Of a stretch of DNA of 50,887 nucleotides, positions 34,970 to 43,156 are shown one piece after another. This DNA comes from Bradyrhizobium liaoningense (lineage in GTDB: Bacteria; Pseudomonadota; Alphaproteobacteria; Rhizobiales; Xanthobacteraceae): NCBI RefSeq assembly GCF_018130955.1, contig NZ_JAFCJM010000048.1, forward strand, positions 1 to 50,887. Reading direction: 5' to 3'. The stretch's first letter is position 1; the number at the start of each line of letters is the position of its first letter. The notes below the pieces were generated by a model, which saw nothing but the letters and a program-made list of their open reading frames with translations, made no database searches and was not told the DNA's origin. The position numbers and the translations under genes are program-made.

Positions 34970-35478
34970 AGCACCGCGCCTGTGTAATGGGGTCCATCGG
35001 GTCGCGCCAGATGGGGCCACTGCGTCAACCAGAGGTCTGCGCAATGGCCAATTCGGTCTCCCGACATCGAAAGCTGCTCGATGTTGGCGATGCTGTCGAG
35101 CCAGATGGTGCGCGCACCCATCATTTGTCCGAACCGCAGCGCCAAATATCCCGGAGCGGCACCCGTCGAAACGACGATGTCCGGCTTTTCATTCCAAACG
35201 ATCCAGGCGATTCTGCGCGCCGCCTTCAACAGCGCGATCTTGGTCCACCGGTTGGCATCATTGACAAGGTAGAATTTGTGGTCGGGCACCTGCGCGCGAT
35301 AGGAGTCATGGACGGTGACGAACGTGACTTCGCAATGCTCGAAAGCGGGTTTGATCCGCAACAGCTGCACCCAATGGCCCCCACCCGAAGAGACCGCCAG
35401 CAGTTTCGGCCGGATGCCGGATGACCGCGGTGTGCCGTTGTTCAGCGACGTGTTGCGGTGAAAGACCGGGCTCCGCAT
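34966..35478 (-). CDS. pssD: PssD-like glycosyltransferase subunit (Alg14 family)
   Basis: A 170-residue Alg14/PssD-type protein, the membrane-associated half of a two-part UDP-sugar glycosyltransferase (glucuronosyltransferase in rhizobia). LLAVSSGGGHWVQLLRIKPA is the family start, EKPDIVVSTGAAPGYLALRF follows and it ends LTQWPHLARPDGPHYTGAVL. GGGAGG lies 8 bases before the ATG. Normally its partner PssE follows immediately; here that gene is a relic, so the only intact PssE in the window is 7 kb away at 42.4 kb. The AT-rich promoter region at 35.55-35.61 kb lies just upstream. Confidence 0.85.
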   Translation of the reverse strand: MRSPVFHRNTSLNNGTPRSSGIRPKLLAVSSGGGHWVQLLRIKPAFEHCEVTFVTVHDSYRAQVPDHKFYLVNDANRWTKIALLKAARRIAWIVWNEKPDIVVSTGAAPGYLALRFGQMMGARTIWLDSIANIEQLSMSGDRIGHCADLWLTQWPHLARPDGPHYTGAVL

Positions 35479-35547
35479 TGGCTGGCCTCCCTAGAACGGT
35501 GCAAGCCTCGCAAGCTCCCATGACCGGATCGGGCGCCTCGAACCGCC

Positions 35548-35612
35548 TGCATTTAATGTTTTAAATTCGATTTAAATTAACAGGCGGTCATTTAAAATCA
35601 AGCGATTTATAT
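35548..35612. promoter_or_regulatory. AT-rich island upstream of pssD
   Basis: The sequence is dense in TTAA/TTTAAA (catttaatgttttaaattc, gatttaaattaac, catttaaaatc, gatttatatg). It separates the GT2 gene end from the pssD gene and is the likely promoter of the pssD - aminotransferase unit. No definite promoter boxes. Confidence 0.4.
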
Positions 35613-35660
35613 GTCCCGGCGTCCGATTTTCGTGTAACGCGACCCAGCCGAATTACAGCC

Positions 35661-36518
35661 TCATTTGATTGAATCTGATAGTACCGCACGGGAAGTTTCG
35701 TCGCGTTGCCAGAGTTGAGCTCCACGTCCGAAGCCTCTGGTCGCCTTGCACCGGGCAACGATGTTGACACCACAATAGATCAACAATCCTGGCCATAAGC
35801 GAGGTTCTTTGAACAGTGCAATGAGCGTCCGATTATTTGCCGCTCCTTTGTTTGCGCGCAGCTCGGGAAAGCGCCGGGCGAGCTCGAATGTTCCCCTATA
35901 GGCACGAGTTCTGACGGCGATCAGCTGCAGCAGAGAGCGGGGGGCGAATACCGTGGACCTCACGCTGGGCAGCGTCTCGCGCTCTTCGCGTCTGAACTGA
36001 AGTCGAACATAGGTATCATCAGCAGTGATGTCTGGAAATTGGCCGAACCGCCTGCGTCCCGCCTGGGATAAGGCGTAGACGCCGGAACCGCCGATTCCCT
36101 CGCTCGAAGATGGCAACCGCGACCGCACTCCGAAGTATTTGCGGACGAGCCAGGAACAGCCCGCCAGATTGATGTCGGCCGTAGGCGCCACCGCCAAAAC
36201 GTCACCTTGATCAAGGCGTCTTGCCAAGGCCAGAATGGCATCAACGGTAATGACGATATCGGCGTCGGCATAGATCCGCGGAAATACGTCCGCGATTTGA
36301 TCACCGAGGTTCAGAGCGTGGGTCTTCCCTGCTATCTCCGATTCCACGACATTGACCGTTGGGCCGAAACGCCGGGCGACGTTCGCAGTGTCGTCTGTAC
36401 ACCCGTTGCAAACGACGACCACACGGATCTGGTCCGAAGCTGGGTTGCCTACCCATTGGCTCAACGTCCGTGCAATCACAGAACTCTCATTGTGTGCTGG
36501 GACGACGATCGAAATCAT
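35661..36518 (-). CDS. Glycosyltransferase family 2
   Basis: A 285-residue GT-A enzyme: MISIVVPAHNESSVIARTLS, VVVVCNGCTDDTANVA and YADADIVITVDAIL (DAD metal motif). GGSGVYALSQAGRRRFGQFP and DDTYVRLQF form the acceptor region. Shorter than most GT2 enzymes, without an obvious membrane anchor. Its ATG overlaps a TGA (ATGA at 36515-36518) belonging to the decayed aminotransferase region upstream. Last gene of the operon running from 42.9 kb. Confidence 0.87.
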   Translation of the reverse strand: MISIVVPAHNESSVIARTLSQWVGNPASDQIRVVVVCNGCTDDTANVARRFGPTVNVVESEIAGKTHALNLGDQIADVFPRIYADADIVITVDAILALARRLDQGDVLAVAPTADINLAGCSWLVRKYFGVRSRLPSSSEGIGGSGVYALSQAGRRRFGQFPDITADDTYVRLQFRREERETLPSVRSTVFAPRSLLQLIAVRTRAYRGTFELARRFPELRANKGAANNRTLIALFKEPRLWPGLLIYCGVNIVARCKATRGFGRGAQLWQRDETSRAVLSDSIK

Positions 36519-36830
36519 GGCTGGCCCGGTCGGAATCGATCAGATTTGCGTACCTCTCTGAGGCTGCCACAGCTTCGGTCAGTCTCATCGCGGTGGTTCA
36601 GCCTCACAGGCTGATGACTATGCGTGGGTGCGGCGCAAGCATCGACCGCGCCGATTAAAGCGGCAAACCCGTTCTCACTGCCGTCTGCGACCCCCCGCGA
36701 AATCCAGCCGGATGGCAGGCCGCGCGTTCCGCCTCGGCCTCGAACACCGCCACGGCCAAGCGGACAGGACGGCTGGGCGCGCCGCTTCGGTCTCTGGATC
36801 CGCAAGCAGCGGCGCAGCGATCGGACTCAC
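36515..36830 (-). pseudogene. Decayed DegT/DnrJ aminotransferase gene (N-terminal relic)
   Basis: Three pieces in shifting frames match the start of the intact aminotransferase at 34784: VSPIAAPLLADPETEAARPA with VLSAW (36756-36830; intact MIPIALPLLTEEEADAARAA), VAVFEAEAERA just after it (intact VAAFERDFAA), and FAALIGAVDACAA at 36629-36667 (intact FAALVGAPYACAV). The GTG at 36830 overlaps the TGA of the epimerase gene exactly as the intact copy's GTG overlaps its neighbour. The rest of the enzyme, including the PLP lysine region, is gone, and the last frame's TGA overlaps the GT2 ATG. Confidence 0.68.
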
Positions 36831-37828
36831 GATGCCGCCGCCTGGCGCTGATGGTCCGAAGTGAGCTCTCGTTCGGATCGCCACCATTTCACGAGGTCGG
36901 CGAGCCCCTGTTCCAGCGAAACCGTGGTGCGGAAACCCAGCAAACGCTCTGCCTTGCCCGTCGATGCCAGCCGCCGCGGCACCGGATTAACCGAGCGCTC
37001 CGGCGCGAATTCGGGTGTCAGACTGCGGTGTCCCATCACCGACGCAAGCACCGTAGCCAGCTCGGTCAGGCTGGTTTCAGTACCACTCCCAACATTAAAG
37101 ACCTCATCGGTAATCTTTGCCCTGGCTGCAAGGATGTTGGCACGCGCGATGTCGCGGACGTGGACGAAATCCATGGTCTGACGGCCGTCACCAAAGATAA
37201 TGGGAGGCAGTCCGGCTTCCAGCCGCTCCATCCAGCGGATCAAGACCTCGGTGTACCGTCCGTGGATGTCCATCCGGCTGCCATAGACGTTGAAATACCG
37301 GAATGCCACATAGTCGAGGCCGTATGCATCGTTGAAGGCGCGCAGGAGCCCTTCGTTAAACGCCTTGGCGGCTCCATAGAGAGTTCGGTTATTGTAGGCA
37401 TTCTGCCGCTCTGTCGTCGGAAACTCCTCGGCCATGCCATATACGGATGCCGAAGACGCCGCGATGATCTTCTCAACATCGTGCTTGATACACAGCTCCA
37501 GCAGGTCGTAGGTGGCATCCACCATGACCTCCTTGGCCAGGCGTGGTTCGGCCGCACAATGAGTGATGCGGAGCGCGGCCTGGTGAAAGACGATGTCGGC
37601 AGCCTTGACCAACGCTTCCATCAGCTTGCGATCGCGAATGTCGCCGTGAACCAGTCTCACCGGCCCACGCCCGAGCGCGCGCCGGAGATTCTCGGGCCGG
37701 CCTCTGATCATGTTGTCGAGGGCAACAATCTCGATGCAGCCCTCGTCGCAGAGCAGATCAACGATGTGGGAGCCGATGAATCCGGCCCCGCCGGTGACCA
37801 GAACGCGTTTTCCCTTGAGATCAATCAA
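36827..37828 (-). CDS. NAD-dependent epimerase/dehydratase (extended SDR)
   Basis: A 333-residue SDR nucleotide-sugar epimerase. GKRVLVTGGAGFIGSHIVDL is the NAD-binding GxxGxxG, ASSASVYG carries the catalytic Ser, and NRTLYGAAKAFNEGLL the YxxxK pair; FGDGRQTMDFVHVRDIARAN is the substrate-side motif of UDP-sugar 4-epimerases. I choose TTG 37828, which has AGGAG 6 bases upstream and overlaps the aminotransferase stop (TTGA); ATG 37852 is the alternative. It belongs with the aminotransferase, acetyltransferase and dehydrogenase genes upstream. Confidence 0.9.
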   Translation of the reverse strand: MIDLKGKRVLVTGGAGFIGSHIVDLLCDEGCIEIVALDNMIRGRPENLRRALGRGPVRLVHGDIRDRKLMEALVKAADIVFHQAALRITHCAAEPRLAKEVMVDATYDLLELCIKHDVEKIIAASSASVYGMAEEFPTTERQNAYNNRTLYGAAKAFNEGLLRAFNDAYGLDYVAFRYFNVYGSRMDIHGRYTEVLIRWMERLEAGLPPIIFGDGRQTMDFVHVRDIARANILAARAKITDEVFNVGSGTETSLTELATVLASVMGHRSLTPEFAPERSVNPVPRRLASTGKAERLLGFRTTVSLEQGLADLVKWWRSERELTSDHQRQAAAS

Positions 37829-38997
37829 GACGCTCTCCTGTTGTGGGACCATGTCATGACGCTTTGTGGATGCTCCACCCGGGTGGCTGCGCTAGGCTGC
37901 TGTGCCGCCGCACTCCTCAATGTTCCGACAACCTCGGCCGCCCGTTCCGGCGGCAGCTCCGGATAAATGGGAAGAGAGAGGAAGTCGTTCGCAAGCTTCT
38001 CAGTGACGGGGAGATCACCGGCGCGATAGCCGAGTTCCGCATACGCTCTTTGCAGGTGCACCGGTACGGGATAGTGAATCCCGGCGCCAATTCCGGCATC
38101 ACGCAACAGCGTCAGCGCGTCGTCGCGTCGCTCCAATCTGACTGCATAGACGTGATACACGTGGCGGGCGTACCGAGGCGGCTGGGGACGTGCGAATGGG
38201 AGATCAGACAGCAGCGCATTGTATCGCTCAGCCAGCGAGCGACGCGCTTCCGTCCAGCGCTCAATGTAGTCCAGCTTGACGTTCAGCACCGCGCTCTGGA
38301 TTTCGTCCATGCGATAGTTGTATCCGGGGATGACGTGATCGTATTTCGCTTCCTGCCCCCAATCCCGCAGCAGTGACACGCGGCGTGCGAATTCAGGCCG
38401 GTCGGTGACGACCGCCCCACCCTCGCCAAACGCTCCAAGGTTCTTGCCGGGGTAAAAGCTGAAGCATCCCAGATCGCCGATCGAGCCTGCGCGACGTCCG
38501 CGATATTCTGCGCCGTGCGCCTGCGCGGCATCCTCGATGACGACCAGCCCGTGACGACGCGCGATGGCCATTATCGAATCCATGTCGGCCATCAACCCGT
38601 GGAGGTGAACTGGCAGAATCGCCTTGGTTCGCGCTGTTATCGCAGCTTCGATCAAGTCGGGATCCATCGTCCATGTTACCGGGTCAACGTCGACAAACAC
38701 CGGCCTGGCGCCGCTGTAGAGAATGGCCGCAGTTGTTGCGACGAACGTCATGGATACCGTGATGACTTCGTCACCGGGGCCGACACCCGCCGCCAGCAAG
38801 GCAAGGTGAAGCGCCGATGTGCCACTGTTCACCGCGCGGCAATGGGCGGTCCTGCAATAATCAGCAAAGCGTTCCTCGAAGGCTGTGACCTCGGGTCCGA
38901 GCACAAAGTGCCCGCTGCTGACGACCCTCGCCACCGCGGCGTCGATTTCCGGCTTGATCTGGCTATATTGCGCCTTCAGATCCAGGAAGGGTATCAA
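37825..38997 (-). CDS. DegT/DnrJ sugar aminotransferase (WbpE/WlbC-like candidate)
   Basis: A 390-residue PLP-dependent aminotransferase starting MIPFLDLKAQYSQIKPEI, the usual N-terminus of the family. IEDAAQAHGAEYRGRRAGSI and CFSFYPGKNLGAFGEGG give the PLP-binding Asp and Lys. A TTG start is needed to reach the conserved N-terminus, with AAGG about 9 bases upstream. Placed with a Gfo/Idh/MocA dehydrogenase and a hexapeptide N-acetyltransferase, it fits the 3-amination step of a UDP-3-keto-GlcNAc-uronic acid (WbpB-WbpE-WbpD scheme); that assignment rests on context. Confidence 0.9.
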   Translation of the reverse strand: MIPFLDLKAQYSQIKPEIDAAVARVVSSGHFVLGPEVTAFEERFADYCRTAHCRAVNSGTSALHLALLAAGVGPGDEVITVSMTFVATTAAILYSGARPVFVDVDPVTWTMDPDLIEAAITARTKAILPVHLHGLMADMDSIMAIARRHGLVVIEDAAQAHGAEYRGRRAGSIGDLGCFSFYPGKNLGAFGEGGAVVTDRPEFARRVSLLRDWGQEAKYDHVIPGYNYRMDEIQSAVLNVKLDYIERWTEARRSLAERYNALLSDLPFARPQPPRYARHVYHVYAVRLERRDDALTLLRDAGIGAGIHYPVPVHLQRAYAELGYRAGDLPVTEKLANDFLSLPIYPELPPERAAEVVGTLRSAAAQQPSAATRVEHPQSVMTWSHNRRAS

Positions 38998-38999
38998 GA

Positions 39000-39073
39000 T
39001 TCAAAACCTTGGATTGGACTGAGATTATATCTGACATTTAAATATAATTGTGCGATTTAATCAAGAATTAAAT
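39000..39073. promoter_or_regulatory. AT-rich gap between acetyltransferase and aminotransferase genes
   Basis: The gap is filled with TTAA-type steps (acatttaaatataatt, gatttaatcaag) and the odd-centred palindrome GAATT-A-AATTC around 39064. It resembles the islands in front of other operons, so an internal promoter for the aminotransferase - epimerase - GT2 part is possible. Confidence 0.35.
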
Positions 39074-39616
39074 TCAGGTCGGATATATTAACGGCAATAT
39101 TCTATCCGGAGCGCCCTCTGAAAAGCCGCGACCGCTCAGGACCGTGTCTTCAGCTGCGGACAGCACCCGGGCGGGCACTCCGGCGACGATGGCGCCGGGT
39201 GGAATGTCCTTCGTCACCACCGCACCCGCGCCTACGGAGGCCCCCTCTCCGATCGTCACACCGCATAGAATGGTGGCGTTCGAGCCGATGGAAGCCCCCC
39301 TCCCGACGTGAGTGCGCTGAAGTGTCCAGTCCGAAGCCTGCTGAGGGCGACCATCCGCGGTTGTTGCCTTCGGATATTTGTCGTTCGTGAACATCACGCC
39401 GTGACCGACGAACACTTCGTCCTCGATCGTGACGCCCTCGCAGATGAAGCTGTGCGACGATATCTTGCAACGCGCACCTATCTTTGCCCCCGCCTGGATC
39501 TCGACGAAGGTTCCGATCCTGCTCTCGTCGCCAATCTCACAGCCGTAAAGGTTGACCAGCTCAGGGTGAAATATCCTGACGTCACGGCCGAGCTTTACAT
39601 CCTTCGTCATAGGCAT
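39074..39616 (-). CDS. Left-handed beta-helix N-acetyltransferase (WbpD/WlbB-like)
   Basis: A 180-residue hexapeptide-repeat acyltransferase. Repeats run through most of the protein (IGTFVEIQAGAKIGARCKIS, VTIEDEVFVGHGVMFTND, IGSNATILCGVTIGEGASVG). The motif VGHGVMFTNDKYPKA is characteristic of enzymes that acetylate the 3-amino group of UDP-GlcNAc3N-uronate, with the Asn/Asp after GHGVMF near the catalytic site. GGAG lies 7 bases before the ATG. Genes on both sides encode the flippase and the aminotransferase that would make its substrate. Confidence 0.88.
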   Translation of the reverse strand: MPMTKDVKLGRDVRIFHPELVNLYGCEIGDESRIGTFVEIQAGAKIGARCKISSHSFICEGVTIEDEVFVGHGVMFTNDKYPKATTADGRPQQASDWTLQRTHVGRGASIGSNATILCGVTIGEGASVGAGAVVTKDIPPGAIVAGVPARVLSAAEDTVLSGRGFSEGAPDRILPLIYPT

Positions 39617-39631
39617 AGTTGCTCTCCGAGA

Positions 39632-41104
39632 TCATGCCGAACGCGATAGACGCAGCCTCGGCGCACCCCGGAGGAGCCCGCCTGCAGCATGGCGAAGCTG
39701 ATGCAGCAGCGGATGGCCGGTCATTATCAATCCGCACCACCAGCCGAGCCCGGCAATGGGAAACGACAGCATCAGGCCGGTCAGGGCCGTAAGCATGCCC
39801 GTCTCGGTCAACGCGGCACAACCCAGCACACCAGGGGCCATAGCGAACGTAACCAGGACGCTTTTCAGCGAGGCGTGGAAAAACTCTCCTGAACTGAAGG
39901 CCAGATGCCGCCTGAGGAAATATATCACCACGGCTGTCTGGAACGGCAGCGTCACGAGGGCCGCGCCCGCGACAGCCTCTACGCCGAAAAACGACGCGCA
40001 CAGAACGACCAGAAGCGAAGGCGGTAGCGAGATAAGCGAAGAGACCAGTGCGTCGCGCACGCTTCCAACCGCGAGGAACACGGGATAGGTCAGGCAAGCC
40101 GCAAATACCGCGAGATTTGCAATGCAGAGAATGCGCACCAGGGGAACTATTTCCAGCCACGTCTGCCCAAGCCAGACCAGAACAATCGGCCGAGCCATGA
40201 GCGCGATAAAAATCAAGAACGGCCACTGCACAGCCGAAAGGAGCTGAATGGCCTCGAGATAGACAGCTTTCAGATCGGCCCCTGCCCTGCGTTGTGCGAC
40301 AATCGCCGGCATAATGACGGGATTTAGAACCTGCGCGATCAGCCTGTCGAACATTTGCGTCAGGTTGGTAGCCCGGCTGTACAGACCGACAGAGCCAAAA
40401 TCCAGGATTTTGGCGAGCAATAGCTGCGGCGCGAGATTGTAGAAGAGATTGATGATGCTGACCGCGCTGGAGTAAAGACCAAAATTGACAACCTCGCGAT
40501 GTTCGAGCAGCGAGGGACGCAGGGCGCTCCAGTCACGATGACTGGCAAGCAGCATCCCCGTGAATACGATGCTCCCTGCCAATCCGCCCCAGATCGGAGC
40601 CATGTAGCTGAATCCCGCCATCGCAAGCGCGATCGATGCGAGGGCTGTCGCTGCTCCGGTCGCCAGGTTGCATACGGCCAGCGTGCCGAATTTCATATCG
40701 CGGCGCAGCAAAGCAGATATTGTCCCGTGAAACGGGACTAGAATAAAGTTCAGTGCTGACACCTCGATGCCCCTTTTGAGAGTGTCCTGGGCGAAGAGCT
40801 CCGAGAGCGCGCCCGCAAGTACGAACAGCACAAGTGCAATCGCTACTGAGATTCCGAGCGTGATGGTGAAAGCGGAGCGAACGTCCGCCGTGGACAATTC
40901 GCGCTTCTGAATCAGATAATTTCCGCCCCCAAACTCAAGAAAGGATGCACCAATTACCGTCGTGATAGCACTGACGACTGCATAGACTCCGAATTCTGCC
41001 GGCGAAAGCAGGCGAGCGAGGATCGCGGTGGCAACGAAGGCTAGCACAACGCTGCCATAACGGTCGGCCGCCGAAAACAGGATGGAACGTTGTACCGAAT
41101 TCAT
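39632..41104 (-). CDS. Wzx-type flippase / polysaccharide translocase
   Basis: A 490-residue integral membrane protein with about 12-14 helices and the polysaccharide-transporter family start (GSVVLAFVATAILARLLSPA, EFGVYAVVSAITTVI). It would flip lipid-linked repeat units across the inner membrane. An ILARLLSPAEFG-type motif in the first loop and LYSRATNLTQMFDRLIAQVL in the middle are typical of Wzx/PST proteins. It lies 15 bases upstream of the acetyltransferase gene and downstream of the dehydrogenase. The only flippase in the window, matching the single Wzy-like polymerase at 26-28 kb. Confidence 0.9.
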   Translation of the reverse strand: MNSVQRSILFSAADRYGSVVLAFVATAILARLLSPAEFGVYAVVSAITTVIGASFLEFGGGNYLIQKRELSTADVRSAFTITLGISVAIALVLFVLAGALSELFAQDTLKRGIEVSALNFILVPFHGTISALLRRDMKFGTLAVCNLATGAATALASIALAMAGFSYMAPIWGGLAGSIVFTGMLLASHRDWSALRPSLLEHREVVNFGLYSSAVSIINLFYNLAPQLLLAKILDFGSVGLYSRATNLTQMFDRLIAQVLNPVIMPAIVAQRRAGADLKAVYLEAIQLLSAVQWPFLIFIALMARPIVLVWLGQTWLEIVPLVRILCIANLAVFAACLTYPVFLAVGSVRDALVSSLISLPPSLLVVLCASFFGVEAVAGAALVTLPFQTAVVIYFLRRHLAFSSGEFFHASLKSVLVTFAMAPGVLGCAALTETGMLTALTGLMLSFPIAGLGWWCGLIMTGHPLLHQLRHAAGGLLRGAPRLRLSRSA

Positions 41105-41152
41105 CGCGAGACCGTCGCGCTGTTCGCGGATAGAATGTAGCCCGCCAATGAT

Positions 41153-42217
41153 TCAGACCGTCGCAGTCGCACGTTCCGGACTCCTGTACGGCTGCCGTTT
41201 CAGCAGGACCGGTTTGCCGTGTTCGGCGATCGAGCGGGATGCAGCCTCCAAGACCTCGATCACCCGCAGTCCGGACATGCCACTCGAAATCGGTCGCGTG
41301 CCGCTACGCACGCAATCGATGAAGTGCTCGACCTCGACCTGCAGCGCTTCCTTGGGTGAGACGTGGGGCGCCCACATATCGCCAGCCCGATAACCGATCC
41401 GGAATTGATGGGCGTTGTCGGAGGGACCGTCCACGGTGATACCCTTGTCATACACCTTGATCTTTTCCGTCGGCTCAAGATCGTCATAGACGATCATTTT
41501 CTTGCTGCCTCCGATGAACGTCTGGCGGACTTTGATTGGCGAGAGCCAATTGACGCTAATATGGGCCACGCATGCGCTATCGAAGAACAATGTGATATGG
41601 GCCATGTTTTCCGGCGAGCCGACCACATGGCACGATCCTGTCGCCGAAACCGCAACGGGCTTCTCATCCAAGATATAGTGGATGATCGAAATGTCGTGCA
41701 CCGCTAAGTCCCAGATCACATTGACATCGCTCTGGAACAGGCCAAGGCTCGCGCGCGTGCTGTCGTAGTAATAGACGCTACCAAGCTCTTTCTTAAGCAA
41801 GAGCTCGCGGATTTTCCGTACGGCTGGCGTGTAGACGAAAGTGTGGTCCACGCTCAGTATCAGACCACGCCGGTCCGCCTCGTCGATCAGGCGTCGGGCC
41901 AAGTCCGAATTTTGTGCAAGCGGTTTCTCGACCAGAACGTGCTTGCCCGCCTTGAGTGCGGATAGCGCCAATTCATAATGCGTATGAACCGGCGTGGCGA
42001 TGGCCACGGCATCGACGGCTGGATTCTTGAACAGCTCGTCGTAACAGGACGTCGTGATCACGCCCGGATAAAGACGCTTGCTGGTCGCGAGCTTTTCCGG
42101 ATCAAGGTCGCTTACACCAACCAGACGTACCGAAGGATGAGCAGCGAAATTGCGGACCAGGTTCGGTCCCCAATAGCCGTATCCGATAACCCCAATTCCA
42201 ACTGTGTCGTTCGACAT
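41153..42217 (-). CDS. Gfo/Idh/MocA oxidoreductase (WbpB/WlbA-like candidate)
   Basis: A 354-residue NAD-dependent sugar dehydrogenase from ATG 42217 (MSNDTVGIGVIGYGYWGPNL). VGVIGYGYWG-type Rossmann motif, then AVAIATPVHTHYELALSALK and HVLVEKPLAQ with the EKP catalytic lysine; the C-terminal domain has WDLAVHDISIIHYIL with the catalytic His. WlbA/WbpB members oxidise C3 of UDP-GlcNAc-uronate, the step before the aminotransferase and acetyltransferase nearby. The frame extends upstream to 42292, but the extra 25 residues do not match the family. Confidence 0.9.
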   Translation of the reverse strand: MSNDTVGIGVIGYGYWGPNLVRNFAAHPSVRLVGVSDLDPEKLATSKRLYPGVITTSCYDELFKNPAVDAVAIATPVHTHYELALSALKAGKHVLVEKPLAQNSDLARRLIDEADRRGLILSVDHTFVYTPAVRKIRELLLKKELGSVYYYDSTRASLGLFQSDVNVIWDLAVHDISIIHYILDEKPVAVSATGSCHVVGSPENMAHITLFFDSACVAHISVNWLSPIKVRQTFIGGSKKMIVYDDLEPTEKIKVYDKGITVDGPSDNAHQFRIGYRAGDMWAPHVSPKEALQVEVEHFIDCVRSGTRPISSGMSGLRVIEVLEAASRSIAEHGKPVLLKRQPYRSPERATATV

Positions 42218-42413
42218 AACTGCACCAGTGATTAAAAATCGCGTGAGATGTTGAATTGTCTTGATTGACTCGATAGCTCCGGCGATAGCCAAACTGCTGG
42301 CCGTATCCGGTCAAAATGAACGCGGACAGACACGCAGTGTGTCTCGGACATTCCAGGTCATGATCGCGATGGATGCGTGTAGCTTCATATTAACCGCCTA
42401 AGCTGAAGCGCTG

Positions 42414-42905
42414 TTAGGGTCGAACATGTCCCGTTTCGATAAAGGTCCGAATTGCCAGGATCAGCTGTGGCGATGCTTCACCGCCGAGGCGTTCGCATCG
42501 ATTGAGGACATCCAGATGATCCAGTTTGTCGGCTAGTTCCCGCTCCTCGAATGCGACCTCAATACGACCCTGTGCGGCGAACTGTTTTGCCGTTGCGATC
42601 TGATGATCGTTTCGGTGTTCGCCCAGGCTCGCACGACGTGGCATGACAATGATTCGTTTTCCAAGCTCGAGGGCGGTGATAATCGAGCCCATGCCTGCAT
42701 GAGCGATCACCAAGCTTGCCGCCTCGACGCAATTTCTGAATCCGCTCGGGTCGATGAATCGTTCGGTGCGGATGTGCTTGGATGGATAGTTTGATGGCCC
42801 GATCTGAGCGAAAACATCGCTTCTTGCGTGTGCGCCGGCCCATTCGTCGACCGTTCGGATCAGACGGTCAAATTGTACTTGCGTACCGACTGTTACAAAA
42901 ATCAT
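42414..42905 (-). CDS. pssE: PssE-like glycosyltransferase subunit (Alg13 family)
   Basis: A 163-residue protein of the glycosyltransferase-28 C-terminal/Alg13 type: MIFVTVGTQVQFDRLIRTVD, ASLVIAHAGMGSIITALELG and RIIVMPRRASLGEHRNDHQ form the donor-binding half-site with the GMGS and DHQ motifs. It pairs with a PssD/Alg14 protein to transfer a UDP-sugar (glucuronate in rhizobia). Its ATG overlaps the TGA of a degenerate upstream frame that ends like PssD. The only intact PssD of the window is at 35.0-35.5 kb. Confidence 0.9.
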   Translation of the reverse strand: MIFVTVGTQVQFDRLIRTVDEWAGAHARSDVFAQIGPSNYPSKHIRTERFIDPSGFRNCVEAASLVIAHAGMGSIITALELGKRIIVMPRRASLGEHRNDHQIATAKQFAAQGRIEVAFEERELADKLDHLDVLNRCERLGGEASPQLILAIRTFIETGHVRP

Positions 42906-43156
42906 GACGCGGGTCCTTCATAGATGCGGGACATGCGAACAAGGTATTGGTCCTGACGTACCGCCACCACGCGCGCCCTGGCTCCTGACGAATGCGATAC
43001 AGGCGAGGTCGAATTGCTGCGCGCGAGCCGACGCCCGCTGCGCTGCGCCTGCGAGGACGTCGAACGCGCCGCCCGGCCCACGGCCGCGCTCGCGAGATCG
43101 ACGGTCTCGGCCATGCTTCGAGTATCGACGGGGCATCCCAACAACCACGCGCGCAT
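42902..43156 (-). pseudogene. Probable fusion relic: glycosyltransferase (WecG/TagA-like) start joined to a pssD-like tail
   Basis: The 84-residue frame starts RAWLLGCPVDTRSMAETVDL, similar in form to the N-terminus of WecG/TagA/CpsF glycosyltransferases. It passes through a Ser/Arg-rich stretch that does not look like folded protein and ends QYLVRMSRIYEGPAS, comparable with the pssD end QWPHLARPDGPHYTGAVL. Its TGA overlaps the pssE ATG (ATGA), the same junction as between intact pssD and the pssE relic. I interpret it as what is left after a deletion joined two genes; the WecG part is the less certain. Confidence 0.45.
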
